A stretch of 64,000 nt of DNA, from positions 59,710-123,709 of the forward strand of contig CANNZV010000326.1 in assembly GCA_947561585.1 (NCBI GenBank), given 5' to 3'. The notes under the pieces are model-generated. The model did no database searches. It was given only the letters and a program-made list of their open reading frames with translations, and was not told where the DNA came from. Of the stretch, positions 22,515-35,216 are shown in pieces; within the stretch, counting starts at the first letter, position 1; every line of letters starts with the position of its first letter. Both the position numbers and the translations under genes were made by a program. The stretch is from Caprella mutica (taxonomy: Eukaryota > Arthropoda > Malacostraca > Amphipoda > Caprellidae).

Positions 22515-22963
22515 CGCGAGATTGTGCTGCGCGTTTTGAAACCACTTTGATCCCCTAATGCCGAGCTTGTTTTAATAACTTCATTTTATTTATTATGAAA
22601 TCGTAAACTGGTGATACATGTGTTCCAAACCCCCGCCAGGTCATTAGACAATCATGAAGTGTGCAGTACAACAAACTAGCGGATACAACAAACTACATTA
22701 CGGCCATTTATGTCGAGATTTTCAAAGTACTCTTCATATATTTTATATATAAATGAAGATTATTTTGCAACTCCAAATACATAAGACTGTTATGTAGTTT
22801 GTTTTATCCGCTAGTTTGTTGTACTGCATACTTCATGATTGTTTAATGACCTGGCAGGTGATATATCAGTATTCGATTTCATAATAAATAAAAGTAAGGT
22901 ATTAACGCACGTCCGGCAATAGGGGGTTACAGGAGTTCAAGAATGCGCAGCACAATCTCGAGA
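22515..22963. mobile_element. Large foldback element, about 450 bp
   Basis: Arms of about 170-185 bp pair with each other. The outermost clear pairs are CGCGAGATTGTGCTGCGC (22515) with GCGCAGCACAATCTCGAG (22945). Further in, TTTATTTATTATGAAATCG (about 22585) faces CGATTTCATAATAAATAAA (about 22874). Next, CAATCATGAAGTGTGCAGTA faces its complement near 22835. The innermost pair is AACAAACTACAT (22687) with ATGTAGTTTGTT (22792). The central 93 bp is unpaired. Similarity between arms is high but not perfect, as expected for a MITE or foldback transposon that has aged. It has no coding capacity. Confidence 0.8.
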
Positions 22964-23245
22964 TTAAGTAATTCATTTCAGTCAATTTCACGGTAGCTTT
23001 TCCACCACTGTATTTATTCACTATTTTAACAATCCATAAAGTATATAATGACTCTATCGTTTTTCGTGCCATTTTTCCTGGTTTCATATCCTCTATAAAA
23101 TGAACTAATAATTCTTTTCATCATACCATTAGTGTAATAAAAGTTTTATATCTCTTTTTACTGTTATTAAAAGATTTGGTGACTAGCGAAATATTTTATT
23201 ATGATATTAGCGTGCGAATTATTTTGCCATTACAATATTGAGTAC

Positions 23246-25153
23246 ATATGACAAAGTACATAGAGTGTATGACAAAGTACATAGAGTGTATGACAAAGTA
23301 CATAGAGAATGACAAAGTACATAGAGTGTATGACAAAGTACATAGAGTGTATGACAAAGTACATAGAGTGTATGACAAAGTACATAGAGTGTATGACAAA
23401 GTACATAGAGTGTATGACAAAGTACATAGAGTGTATGACAAAGTACATAGAGAATGACAAAGTACATATAGTATGACAAAGTACATATAGTATGACAAAG
23501 TACATAGAGAATGACATAGTACATAGAGAATGACAAAGTACATAGAGAATGACAAAGTACATAGAGTGTATGACAAAGTACATAGTGTGTATGACAAAGT
23601 ACATAGAGTGTATGACAAAGTACATAGAGTGTATGACAAAGTACATAGAGAATGACAAAGTACATAGAGAATGACAAAGTACATATAGTATGACAAAGTA
23701 CATATAGTAAGATAAAGTACATATAGTATGACAAAGTACATAGAGTGTATGACAAAGTACATAGTGTGTATGACAAAGTACATAGAGAATGACAAAGTAC
23801 ATAGAGTGTATGACAAAGTACATAGAGTGTATGACAAAGTACATAGAGTGTATGACAAAGTACATAGAGTATGACAAAGTTCATAGAGTGTATGACAAAG
23901 TACATAGAGTGTATGACAAAGTACATAGAGAATGACAAAGTACATAGAGAATGACAAAGTACATATAGTATGACAAAGTACATATAGTAAGACAAAGTAC
24001 ATATAGTATGACAAAGTACATAGAGTGTATGACAAAGTACATAGTGTGTATGACAAAGTACATAGAGAATGACAAAGTACATATAGTATGACAAAGTACA
24101 TATAGTATGACAAAGTACATATAGTAAGACAAAATACATATAGTATGACAAAGTACATAGAGTGTATGACAAAGTACATAGAGTGTATGACAAAGTACAT
24201 AGAGTGTATGACAAAGTACATAGAGTGTATATGACAAAGTACATAGAGTGTATATGACAAAGTACATAGAGTGTATGACAAAGTACATAGAGTGTATGAC
24301 AAAGTACATAGAGTGTATGACAAAGTACATAGAGTGTATGACAAAGTACATAGAGTGTATGACAAAGTACATAGAGTGTATATGACAAAGTACATAGAGT
24401 GTATGACAAAGTACATAGAGTGTATGACAAAGTACATAGAGTGTATATGACAAAGTACATAGAGTGTATGACAAAGTACATAGAGTGTATGACAAAGTAC
24501 ATAGAGTGTATGACAAAGTACATAGAGTGTATGACAAAGTACATAGAGTGTATGACAAAGTACATAGAGTGTATGACAAAGTACACAGAGTGCATGACAA
24601 AGTACATAGAGTGTATGACAAAGTACATAGAGTGTATATGACAAAGTACATAGAGTGTATATGACAAAGTACATAGAGTGTATGACAAAGTACATAGAGT
24701 GTATGACAAAGTACATAGAGTGTATGACAAAGTACATAGAGTGTATGACAAAGTACATAGATTGTATATGACAAAGTACATAGAGTGTATATGACAAAGT
24801 ACATAGAGTGTATATGACAAAGTACATAGAGTGTATATGACAAAGTACATAGAGTGTATGACATAGTACATAGAGTGTATGACAAAGTACATAGAGTGTA
24901 TGACAAAGTACATAGAGTGTATATGACAAAGTACATAGAGTGTATGACAAAGTACATAGTGTATGACAAAGTACATAGAGTGTATATGACAAAGTACATA
25001 GGGTGAATATGACAAAGTACATAGAGTGTATGACAAAGTGCATAGAGTGTATATGACAAAGTACATAGAGTGTATATGACAAAGTACATAGAGTGTATGA
25101 CAAAGTACATAGAGTGTACATGACAAAGTACATAGAGTGTATGACAAAGTACA
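23246..25153 (+). repeat. 21-bp minisatellite (GACAAAGTACATAGAGTGTA), about 90 copies
   Basis: Core GACAAAGTACATAGAGTGTA plus one base. Length variants are 19 bp (ending gagaat or tagtat) and 23 bp (with tata). The 19-bp forms are confined to the left part (23246-24150) and the 23-bp forms to the right part (24220-25090), so the array has at least two evolutionary zones. Blocks of variants such as gagaat-gagaat-tagtat-tagtaa recur, indicating segmental duplication. Minus-strand frames of 430-650 codons are repeat artefacts. Confidence 0.96.
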
Positions 25154-25284
25154 TTCATGCAAAGTCGCTTAAAGATCATGTGGATTTTCTAGTCGATCAT
25201 CACGTTTCTTGGAGCTAAATTTAGATTAAAATGTTTTATTATAAGCAGCTTTAGAGTAAAGACAGACACACAGTTACAGTAGTG

Positions 25285-25530
25285 TGTCTTGATATTGGGA
25301 CACGTGCGTACTACCGGAGAAAAGAGTCTCAACATGATGTTAATTTCTAAAATCTCAGCTTTCTAATTTCCAATTATTTTCAAATCTTACAAATTTGTCG
25401 TTGTGTACCCAGACCAATTATAAAATATTAACAAACATTACAATTTGTAAAGTTTATTTTTGGAAAAGTGAAATTAGTGAACTGTTAAAAATCATAATGT
25501 TACACTTTTCTTTGACTTACTTACATATTG
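25285..25530 (-). mobile_element. Dispersed repeat family D1, inverted copy
   Basis: On the minus strand the order TTGTAATGTTTGTTAATATT, TTATAATTGGTCTGGGTACA, GACAAATTTGTAAGATTTGA, TTTTAGAAATTAACAT matches the copy at 19675-19905 closely. Confidence 0.6.
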
Positions 25531-25569
25531 TTTAGCTTTGATAATTAATGGGGGTATTGGTAGTTGTTG

Positions 25570-26396
25570 CCTACATGTAGGACCTGTGGTCAGTGTGCCT
25601 ACATGTAGGCCCTGTAGTCAGTGTGCTTACATGTAGGTCCTGTGGTCAGTGTGCCTACATGTAGGACCTGTGGTCAGTGTGCCTACATGTAGGCCCTGCA
25701 GTCAGTGTGCCTACATGTAGGCCCTGCAGTCAGTGTGCCTACATGTAGGCCCTGTAGTCAGTGTGCCTACATGTAGGACCTGTAGTCAGTATGCCTACAT
25801 GTAGGCTCTCTATCCCTTACAGTGTGCCTACATGTAGGCTCTCTATCCCTTACAGTGTGCCTACATGTAGGCTCTCTCTCCCTCACAGTGTGCCTACTAT
25901 AGGCTCTCTCTCCCTCACAGTGTGCCTACATGTAGGCTCTCTCTCCCTCACAGTGTGCCTACTATAGGCTCTCTCTCCCTCACAGTGTGCCTACATGTAG
26001 GCTCTCTCTCCCTCACAGTGTGCCTACATGTAGGCTCTCTCTCCCTCACAGTGTGTCTACATGTAGGCTCTCTCTCCCTCACAGTGTGCCTACATGTAGG
26101 CTCTCTCTCCCTCACAGTGTGCCTACATGTAGGCTCTCTCTCCCTCACAGTGTGCCTACATGTAGGCTCTCTCTCCCTCACAGTGTGTCTACATGTAGGC
26201 TCTCTCTCCCTCACAGTGTGCCTACATGTAGGCTCTCTCTCCCTCACAGTGTGTCTACATGTAGGCTCTCTCTCCCTCACAGTGTGTCTACATGTAGGCT
26301 CTCTCTCCCTCACAGTGTGCCTACATGTAGGCTCTCTATCCCTTACAGTGTGCCTACATGTAGGCTCTCTCTCCCTCACAGTGTGCCTACATGTTA
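25570..26396 (+). repeat. 28-bp then 33-bp minisatellite sharing GTGCCTACATGTAGG
   Basis: Both parts share GTGCCTACATGTAGG, which contains the perfect 10-bp palindrome CTACATGTAG. The left part (25570-25790, about 8 copies) continues with acctgtggtcagt (28-bp unit). The right part (25791-26396, about 18 copies) continues with CTCTCTCTCCCTCACA (33-bp unit). The first right-hand copies carry tatcccttaca, and two copies lack part of the palindrome (CCTACTATAGG). The 33-bp period keeps frames open on both strands; these are artefacts. Confidence 0.95.
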
Positions 26397-26640
26397 CAGT
26401 CAATAATCACAGCTATCACTCGCCGCTGCTTCAGTTCTTTATTTTCTTCAGTTGGTGGTAATTTTCTTAGAATTTCAAGCTTTAACCATGCTATTTTTTG
26501 GAGAGAAATCATAGATCGGAATAGAAATAATGTGTAACATGCATAGCTGAATATAACAAAGATACTATCGGTGACTTTAAAGGCTTCAAACTGTTGGTGA
26601 CGATATAAAATGTGAATATTTACCAAAAGAAAAAGAACTA

Positions 26641-26856
26641 TAGGTAAGTTACATATTATCGCTCAGTTCCACATCTTCGGTCATAAAAGAAAAACTATAT
26701 AATAATTGTTATTCATTTTTTTTAAATTGGGTTCCATGATACCTGTAGCTATTATGGAAACCAATTAAAATAAAAAATTATAATTTCTATACAGTTTGTT
26801 CTTATATGACTGAAGATGTGAAAGTTGAAACCTACCTATAATTCGTAACTTACCTA
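26641..26856. mobile_element. Foldback element, family P3, copy 1
   Basis: The ends TAGGTAAGTTAC and GTAACTTACCTA are perfect 12-bp inverted repeats. Imperfect pairing continues inward (CACATCTTCGGTCATAAAAG against its complement CTTATATGACTGAAGATGTG) to a centre near 26755 (GATACCTGTAGCTATTATGG). A related element lies at about 34990-35216. MITE-like; no coding capacity. Confidence 0.7.
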
Positions 26857-28776
26857 TATTATCTTGTACATATTTAAAATCTATGTAAAATGATATAAGT
26901 TACACGGTTCAGTGGAGATTGTATACCTCTCAAAAATAAAGACACCAATCATAAAATCAAGTTAGTTTTACATTATATTAATACTACTTACACGGAAAAA
27001 AAGAGTTCAAAATTAAGAGTGTACTATCCCCAGTAGTGCAAGTACTATCGCCAGCAGAATAAAGTTCTAAAGGTGCATAGTATTACAGGAAAGAAAATGT
27101 CACGCAATTAATATAATAGCGACAGTGATTTTCTATGTGAAATAATAAGGACAGTTTCACATGGTTATGACGGTACAACTGCCTCTTGTATCCTACCTAA
27201 CTATTGTATAATATCATTGATTTAATAGATTGATAGCAAGTATATTTTGTACCTAGAAGTATAGTTTATCTAACTGGTTTTGAGGGTTTTGGTTTTATAA
27301 TTTACAGTGCTTTCTTCAATTTAAACAATGCTACCATACTCTCTATTGTGCAAGGTCTTCTGTGCTACAGTTTTTTCGTAGCTACCTTTACGTTCTATGT
27401 ACCAGGTATTGTGAAATTTCTACTTTCCATATCTTTAATTTTTACCTTTAATTCTTACCAATTTCGCATAAATTATTAAGTTACTTATCCCGTTTTCTGT
27501 TCTAGTTATACCTATATTATTACTGATAAATTGTCGTACTTATTATTAGGTATCATCCAAACAGTTACTATGAAACTGTTTCTTGAAGTAGCATTTATAA
27601 TTGTACATTTTCACTCTATCTGTACCAGTTATAGCGTATCATTCTTCTTTTTCCGTACCAGTTATTGAGAACAATTTTTCCCTGTTTCCTTACCAGTTTC
27701 TACTTATCTTCTCTAGTTTTCCGTACCAGTTAATAAATACATTTCTCCTGTTCCGTAGCATTTGTACGTAATTCCTGTTGTTTCCGTAGCATTTGTTTAC
27801 ACAAGGTGAATGCCCCCAATCTGCGTTTCCGTACCAACTTTTCTATTTGCGTATTTCTCGTCATCCTAGTTTATTCCTGACTAACCGATAGTTTATCAAT
27901 GTAATGGCGGAAGTAAGGGGCCACGTCATCAAAAGCAAGGGAACTGTTGTAATTTCTACCTATATTATAAATCCTGCCGACAATATCGAAAAACTGATCT
28001 ATTTTAATGACTTGAAAAAATATGTCCCGTGAAGAAATTGTCTATTAAGTATAATTTAATTGCCATAGATATTATTCTACTTGAAAATATGTTTGATAGA
28101 TTGGTTAAATGGTAATTATAAAAGCAATATAAGTTCACTCTGAGAGACTGCTCATTAAATTCTAACAAGTGCATAGTACTGACAGTATCTGGACTCCTGA
28201 ATTCAAGAGATATATTGCAAGATAATATGTCATTGGCAGTTTTATAAAGTATTACCATTGCCCGAGGTGTAAGTGTGAGTACATCGTAATAGGGAGCTTC
28301 AAACTATTTTCGCAAAGTAGCTTAATTGCCATATTTAACCGATACGGTTCAGGAATTCAAACACAAAGGCAATTACGCCTTTCAGATTCTGTTCAATTCG
28401 TAACTCTCTATCCAGATAAGACAAAATAAATTAGCGTGAAGACATGCAAGAGCATCTTTTTCTGAATTATAATAACCATAAAGTAAACACACGCTTGTAC
28501 AGTGCTACAAACAACAACTGTTGCATTGGTTAGCGTTAAAGGTAGGCAGTGGCGCTGTAGCGGCTAAAACTTGTACTACAGCAGGAGAAGAGCATCGCAA
28601 AGCGCATGCACACAGGAGTATATGTCGCCTGTTCACTTACTCATTTGAATATGGTGGAAAGTCTCTAATTTGCCTCCGTTCTGTCACGCTTTTTGGAAGA
28701 GAAAATATAGTCCCGTATATTAAAATGATTGCCTCTCGAACTGAGCGATGCGTGAACCATTTTAATGGCAACCAGC
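26857..28776. other. Intergenic sequence with weak degenerate repeats
   Basis: Between 27380 and 27850 the words TTTCCGTACCAGTT and TTCCGTAGCATTTG recur irregularly, perhaps a very old tandem repeat. A 94-codon frame at 28521-28805 has no recognised motif and runs into the next array. No gene is supported. Confidence 0.45.
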
Positions 28777-30257
28777 TAGATCACCGTGAGGATAGATCAC
28801 TGTGAGGATAGATCACTGTGAGGATAGATCACTGTGAGGATAGATCACTGTGAGGATAGATCACTGTGATGATAGATCACTGTGAGGATAGATCACTGTG
28901 AGGATAGATCACTGTGAGGATAGATCACTGTGAGGATAGATCACTGTGAGGATAGATCACTGTGATGATAGATCACTGTGAGGATAGATCACTGTGAGGA
29001 TAGATCACTGTGAGGATAGATCACTGTGAGGATAGATCACTGTGAGGATAGATCACTGTGAGGATAGATCACTGTGAGGATAGATCACTGTGAGGATAGA
29101 TCACTGTGAGGATAGATCATATGAGGATAGATCACTGTGAGGATAGATCACTGTGAGGATAGATCACTGTGAGGATAGATCATTATGAGGATAGATCACT
29201 GTGAGGATAGATCACTGTGAGGATAGATCACAATGAGGATAGATCACTGTGAGGATAGATCACAATGAGGATAGATCACTGTGAGGATAGATCACTGTGA
29301 GGATAGATCACAATGAGGATAGATCACTGTGAGGATAGATCACTGTGAGGATAGATCACTGTGAGGATAGATCACTGTGAGGATAGATCACTGTGAGGAT
29401 AGATCACTGTGAGGATAGATCACAGTGAGGATAGATCACTGTGAGGATAGATCACTGTGAGGATAGATCACTGTGAGGATAGATCACTGTGAGGATAGAT
29501 CACAGTGAGGATAGATCACTGTGAGGATAGATCACTGTGAGGATAGATCACTGTGAGGATAGATCACAGTGAGGATAGATCACTGTGAGGATAGATCACT
29601 GTGAGGATAGATCACTGTGAGGATAGATCACTGTGAGGATAGATCACTGTGAGGATAGATCACTGTGAGGATAGATCACTGTGAGGATAGATCACTGTGA
29701 GGATAGATCACAGTGAGGATAGATCACTGTGAGGATAGATCACAGTGAGGATAGATCACTGTGAGGATAGATCACTGTGAGGATAGATCACAGTGAGGAT
29801 AGATCACTGTGAGGATAGATCACTGTGAGGATAGATCACTGTGAGGATAGATCACTGTGAGGATAGATCACAGTGAGGATAGATCACTGTGAGGATAGAT
29901 CACTGTGAGGATAGATCACTGTGAGGATAGATCACAGTGAGGATAGATCACTGTGAGGATAGATCACTGTGAGGATAGATCACTGTGAGGATAGATCACT
30001 GTGAGGATAGATCACTGTGAGGATAGATCACTGTGAGGATAGATCACTGTGAGGATAGATCACTGTGAGGATAGATCACAGTGAGGATAGATCACTGTGA
30101 GGATAGATCACTGTGAGGATAGATCACAGTGAGGATAGATCACTGTGAGGATAGATCACTGTGAGGATAGATCACTGTGAGGATAGATCACTGTGAGGAT
30201 AGATCACTGTGAGGATAGATCACTATGAGGATAGATCACTATGAGGATAGATCACTG
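28777..30257 (+). repeat. 16-bp minisatellite (GATAGATCACTGTGAG), about 92 copies
   Basis: Unit GATAGATCACTGTGAG. The centre TCACTGTGA is palindromic around one base, so every unit can form a small stem and every unit holds a GATC site. Variants (ATCACAGTGAGG, ATCACAATGAGG, CTATGAGG) are sprinkled, and the copies with acagtg recur at roughly regular intervals from 29230 to 30130. The 16-bp period prevents long frames. It begins inside the end of an unsupported 94-codon frame. Confidence 0.97.
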
Positions 30258-33200
30258 TTATGATCGTATATTTAAAATTTATAAATATTATATCTTTATT
30301 CTAAAAACGTTTCATAAAACTCATATTTAATAATTTCTCAATTTTTATTAATAAATTAAATATTTCAATATCTTCATTCTCTATCTCTGTTAAAATAAAT
30401 AATTGTTACCATAGGAAACATTTATCTTAATTTCTTTCGCGAGAAGGGTTAAAAAAGTTTGATTTGCTTAGTTGATATCTTCCAAATTTGGTTGCTATTT
30501 TTAATACAGAACATTTAAAGTCCACTTTATTGCCTTAAATAATATCCAATATAAGTAACTTTATTCCCTATCTTTTAAATAAACGAATAGTCGTCCTATA
30601 AAACTCTCTTTAAATTGACCAATTAATACAATCATTGTATCTAATCAATAAAGGATCATATTCATTGCTACATGACTACTACCAAACACAACCAACCGGT
30701 AATAACACTCTAAACTCTAACAATATCAACATTTGCTCCTTATCAGTTCCATAGAATGATTCGAATGTCGTAAAAAATACATTAAAGGAAGAATTAATGC
30801 TGATAAAGAAAATACTTTAGAAATTGAGATGTCTTTAAAAATTACTATAATTTTGCTGTTTAAAAATTCTGTATTAAATTCTTATATTTTGGTTATAGAA
30901 ATTCACCAACATTTATAATTTAACCACAAGTTTAGAAACATAAAATATGAACTAATTTCTAGACTATCCATTTAGTATGTAAGTAACCATTGAAGCTATT
31001 ATGTAGAACAAAATGAGCAAATTGCTGTACTGAACATATAGGAATTAAAATCTTTGATTTAAGACGGACTTAATAATTTCAAACTGTTATGGTTTAAATT
31101 AACGGTATTTGAGATTATATATTTTTCTTAGTATAATGTATTGATATTAAAATTCAAACTGACTTTCATTAGGTAAGTTAATGTATTCATGAATAATTTT
31201 ATGCATGGTTAAAAATTAGACCATCGTTCAATAAATAGATTGTAGTCTTTTTTCAGTAAATTAAGTTGGATGATAAAATCCATTTTGGGTGTTCGCCTCA
31301 ATTCGAACTAGAAGATTTAGTGTTCGAATAACTAATTTAAGTAATAATATTAATCAATCAATTACTTTATCAATTAACTAATATGAATGCGAAATGCATT
31401 GCATTTTAATAAGGAAGTGGTAAATCAGTGAGCAAGAGCAGTAGGATCACGCAGCGTGAATCGTATCTACGGCAGTTTGCAAGTCACTATAAGTTGGAGC
31501 TTTGTCACAGCACTTTAATCTAAATTAGGGCTCAATAATTTACACGGAATATTTAATGAGTTCAAGAAGAAAAGAGAAGAAGGAGGAGTATGATTTATTG
31601 TAACGCTGGGATAACTGTAAAAGAGAAACCGTCATAATGGCAGTGAAGCAGGCGATCGGGAAAAAACTAATTTGGGGAATCGAGTGTCTCTACAATTTAT
31701 CGCTTGAATTATATCCATATAAATTACTTAGAATATTATTGAAATAACGGCACTTTAATGGTAGGCAGGACTAGGAACTCGATTTCAATGCAGATGTCGG
31801 GGACCGATCCCTTTCTCTTGCTCTCATTTATTACCGACAAAAGTAATTGATGGCAGAATAATATCGTGAAAATATCCAATTAAAAGAAAATATTTAATTA
31901 ATTTAGTGTTTTCTAATTTGGAGTGTATATACAAAAATTATAGCACAATTTTTATAATTTCTAGTTACAGCAAAAATTTAAAATGTAGTGACCCAATAAT
32001 ATGGAAAAGGAATTTTTTATCGTATTAAAGTCCGTATAGAAGAACTGAGTAAAAATAGGTTTACTGCTGAACAGGCTACTGATCTAGAGCAAAGTACTTA
32101 TATATTTATACATTTAGAATATACATGTACATTGTACATATACAAAACACACTCCAGGCCATTTAAAACTATATTTTGAATTATAAACAGTTTTCTTCGG
32201 AGCTCTAAACAGAAGCACTTTTTTTAACTTACCTGCTCTAGAATAACACTCAGCATTAAGTTACTGAAGATAACAGAATTAGATAATGAAATATTTAACA
32301 GGTTCTGAATCAAAAAGAAAAAATGATATTTTAACATTTTTAATAAAAGCTAAAATAAATTTGAATTTTATATTACAATGGAAATTATAAGAAAATGATT
32401 ATTTTGTTTAGTATATAATTACAACAAATAATACTTCAGTTAGTGTATTTACAAGCAATTATTGCACTATAAGAGATAATATGAACTCTTTTTATGTATT
32501 ATCTGAGGAAAAAAAATAGAAATTGTTTACAATTTCAAACGGTCTGTATAGGGGTTATAACTGCATTAAAAATATATAGGTACATACCTAGAACAGCTGG
32601 AATGAGCTAAATTATAATTAATGTAATTATCTTAATTGTGCAAGTGTAATTTATGTAAAAAAAATATTTACTGATTATGGGTGAATCGCAATTTATTTTG
32701 AGTTTTAAACGTTATTTCTTTTTACCACAACTAAAATATGCTTTTTATATTTTGCTTTAGATTGCTCAGTTTGAATGTGTTTGACTGAAGTAAATAATCA
32801 ATTAAATGTTATTATAACATGTACGTATGTGAGCAATAATTTTTTTACACATTACGAAGCAAATTCATAACTTTTTGTTTATAACAGAAATAATGTTTTA
32901 AAATTTTATAGGAGATTGTAAGTTCATTCAGTTATTAAATCATTTTCACAACATAATTTGAAACACATTTTAGAAAAGTGAACAAATATAATATTTTGAC
33001 AATTTGAAATATTATTTTCATAATTTTTTTTCCTTTACAGTGGTCGATAACTCACGTGGAAACTTCTAATTATAAATAATTATAGAAAATATAATAAATA
33101 TTATATTTGATATCACTTATAATGTAATTATTGAGAGAATTCATAATTTATTTTTCAGTGTAAAGGTTAGAATTATTAATGGTTACTGAAATTAAATTTA

Positions 33201-33452
33201 TTACTAAAATTAAAGTTGCGTACAGAAATTAAACTTTTGTTATTTATGCACATGCGCATTAAATTAATACGCATAAATTATTCATAAATACTTGCAAAAT
33301 AATTCAATTGAAATACTAATTTACCTGTTTAATCAATTTGTATGTAAATGCAAATAAACCTTGCGAATTAATTACTATTCAATGCAAATGATTTTTTCAA
33401 TTATTATCATTTGCCTTCAGATAAATGCATGTAATTATAAAAAAAATAGGGA
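30258..33452. other. 3.2 kb of AT-rich intergenic sequence
   Basis: No tandem repeat, transposon motif or coding frame was recognised. This is the longest stretch of the window that looks empty. Confidence 0.5.
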
Positions 33453-33610
33453 CTGAAAAGTATACAGGTGACTGTATAATGTATAGTATACAGGTGACTG
33501 TATAATGTATAGTATACAGGTGACTGTATAATGTATAGTATACAGGTGACTGTATAATGTATAGTATACAGGTGACTGTATAGTAATATATTATACAGGT
33601 GATTGTATAT
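33453..33610 (+). repeat. 26-bp tandem repeat (GTATACAGGTGACTGTATAA)
   Basis: Five to six copies of a 26-bp unit with core GTATACAGGTGACTGTATAA. GTATAC and the TACAG/CTGTA pair make it hairpin-prone. It is followed within 75 bp by the 39-bp array, which shares the TACTGTACA type of word. Confidence 0.9.
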
Positions 33611-33680
33611 ACTGTATATTTTATACATGTCACACTTTATACTGTACAATATGTGCTGTACAGTGTACAGTATAAAAGTA

Positions 33681-34400
33681 ACTCTACACTGATAGTGTAA
33701 AAGGTACTGTACAATATATGCTGTACACTGACAGTGTAAAAGGTACTGTACAATATATGCTGTACACTGACAGTGTAAAAGGTACTGTACAATATATGCT
33801 GTACACTGACAGTGTAAAAGGTACTGTACAATATATGCTGTACACTGACAGTGTAAAAGGTACTGTACAATATATGCTGTACACTGACACTGTAAAAGGT
33901 ACTGTACAATATATGCTGTACACTGACAGTGTAAAAGGTACTGTACAATATATGCTGTACACTGACAGTGTAAAAGGTACTGTACAATATATGCTGTACA
34001 CTGACAGTGTAAAAGGTACTGTACAATATATGCTGTACACTGACACTGTAAAAGGTACTGTACAATATATGCTGTACACTGACAGTGTAAAAGGTACTGT
34101 ACAATATATGCTGTACACTGACACTGTAAAAGGTACTGTACAATATATGCTGTACACTGACACTGTAAAAGGTACTGTACAATATATGCTATACACTGAC
34201 ACTGTAAAAGGTACTGTACAATATATGCTGTACATGACAGTGTAAAAGGTACTGTACAATATATGCTGTACACTGACAGTGTAAAAGGTACTGTACAATA
34301 TATGCTGTACACTGACAGTGTAAAAGGTACTGTGCAATATATACTGTACACTGACAGTGTAAAAGGTACTGTACAATATGTGTTGTACAGTGTAAAAGTG
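33681..34400 (+). repeat. 39-bp minisatellite (CTGTACACTGACAGTGTAAA)
   Basis: About 18 copies of a 39-bp unit: CTGTACACTGACAGTGTAAA then aggtactgtacaatatatg. The first half holds the palindrome TACACTGACAGTGTA (one central base). Some copies read CACTGACACTG, which weakens the stem. The 39-bp period leaves frames open on both strands. One unit near 34230 lacks two bases. Confidence 0.96.
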
Positions 34401-34989
34401 ACTGAATTGTACAGTCAGAGTCATGAAGCGTTTTAGCTGAGTATCAATTACGATTGGAAACAGTGCATGAATGTTCCTTTTACGAAGTAACTTTGCGCAG
34501 CACTGACTCCTGTATAATGTGTATTTTAAAGGCGATTCACGGCATTATTGATAAACCATAGGGAAATAGAGTGAACATACGTGACTATTTTGAGGAGACA
34601 TAGTAACTAATAAGTATGAATAAGTATATTATTAAAAAGTATGAGTTATATACTATATCAATTACTTCAAGAATGAATAAGTGTATATTAGAAGTATGTT
34701 TTTATGAAGTAAGAACTAGTATATTAAAAAAGTAAAAATATATGTAAAGTACAAGTATACATTATGTTGCTTGATAAATTATATAGTTATTAAATTTATG
34801 AATACAGTTTGTTATTTGTAAGGAATATCTTGTTTGCTTATATATTATAGTCTCTCTGTAAAACCTTCTATATTAATAAATCAAATTAATGCATTATTAA
34901 TATCTGTGGTGACATAGAAGCAACCTAAATAGTTAAAGTACTTTAGAGTGTGTTTAGATAGGAATTAAAGAAACTATATCAAAATGATG
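34401..34989. other. AT-rich intergenic sequence
   Basis: Simple AAGTATG-type words recur at 34610-34750 without forming a clear array. Nothing else seen. Confidence 0.45.
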
Positions 34990-35216
34990 GTAAATGATGA
35001 CTATAATGTTTTTTCTTTTTTATTTATTAACTAAAAATAGTATATATCATAATATTTTTTTCTGTAGTTTAATTCGTTATTTTTATTGGTATCTATGATA
35101 CCTGCAGGTATCACGGATACCAATTAAAATTACGAGCTAAAATGTTTAAATACATAAATTTTGCTTATATGATCAAAAAAAAAAATGGAACTGATCGATA
35201 ACTTGGAACTTACCCT
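34990..35216. mobile_element. Foldback element, family P3, copy 2
   Basis: The centre GATACCTGCAGGTATC (about 35098-35113) is a perfect palindrome and the flanking TTGGTATC/GATACCAA arms extend it. Read on the minus strand, the right arm gives GGTAAGTTCCAAGTTATCGA and TCAGTTCCA, matching the left arm of the 26641 copy. The outer left arm is decayed, so the start is approximate. Confidence 0.5.

Noticed and set aside
23199..25179. Long minus-strand frames (430-651 codons) reading as Met-Tyr-Phe-Val-Ile-His-Ser repeats
   Set aside because: Artefact of the stop-free 21-bp unit; several frames are open over the same bases.
28521..28805. 94-codon frame before the 16-bp array
   Set aside because: It has no motif and its end lies in the repeat; kept only as unsupported sequence.
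28777..30257. CRISPR array
   Set aside because: The 16-bp units are directly adjacent with no unique spacers, and the sequence is animal-like; the same holds for the other arrays.
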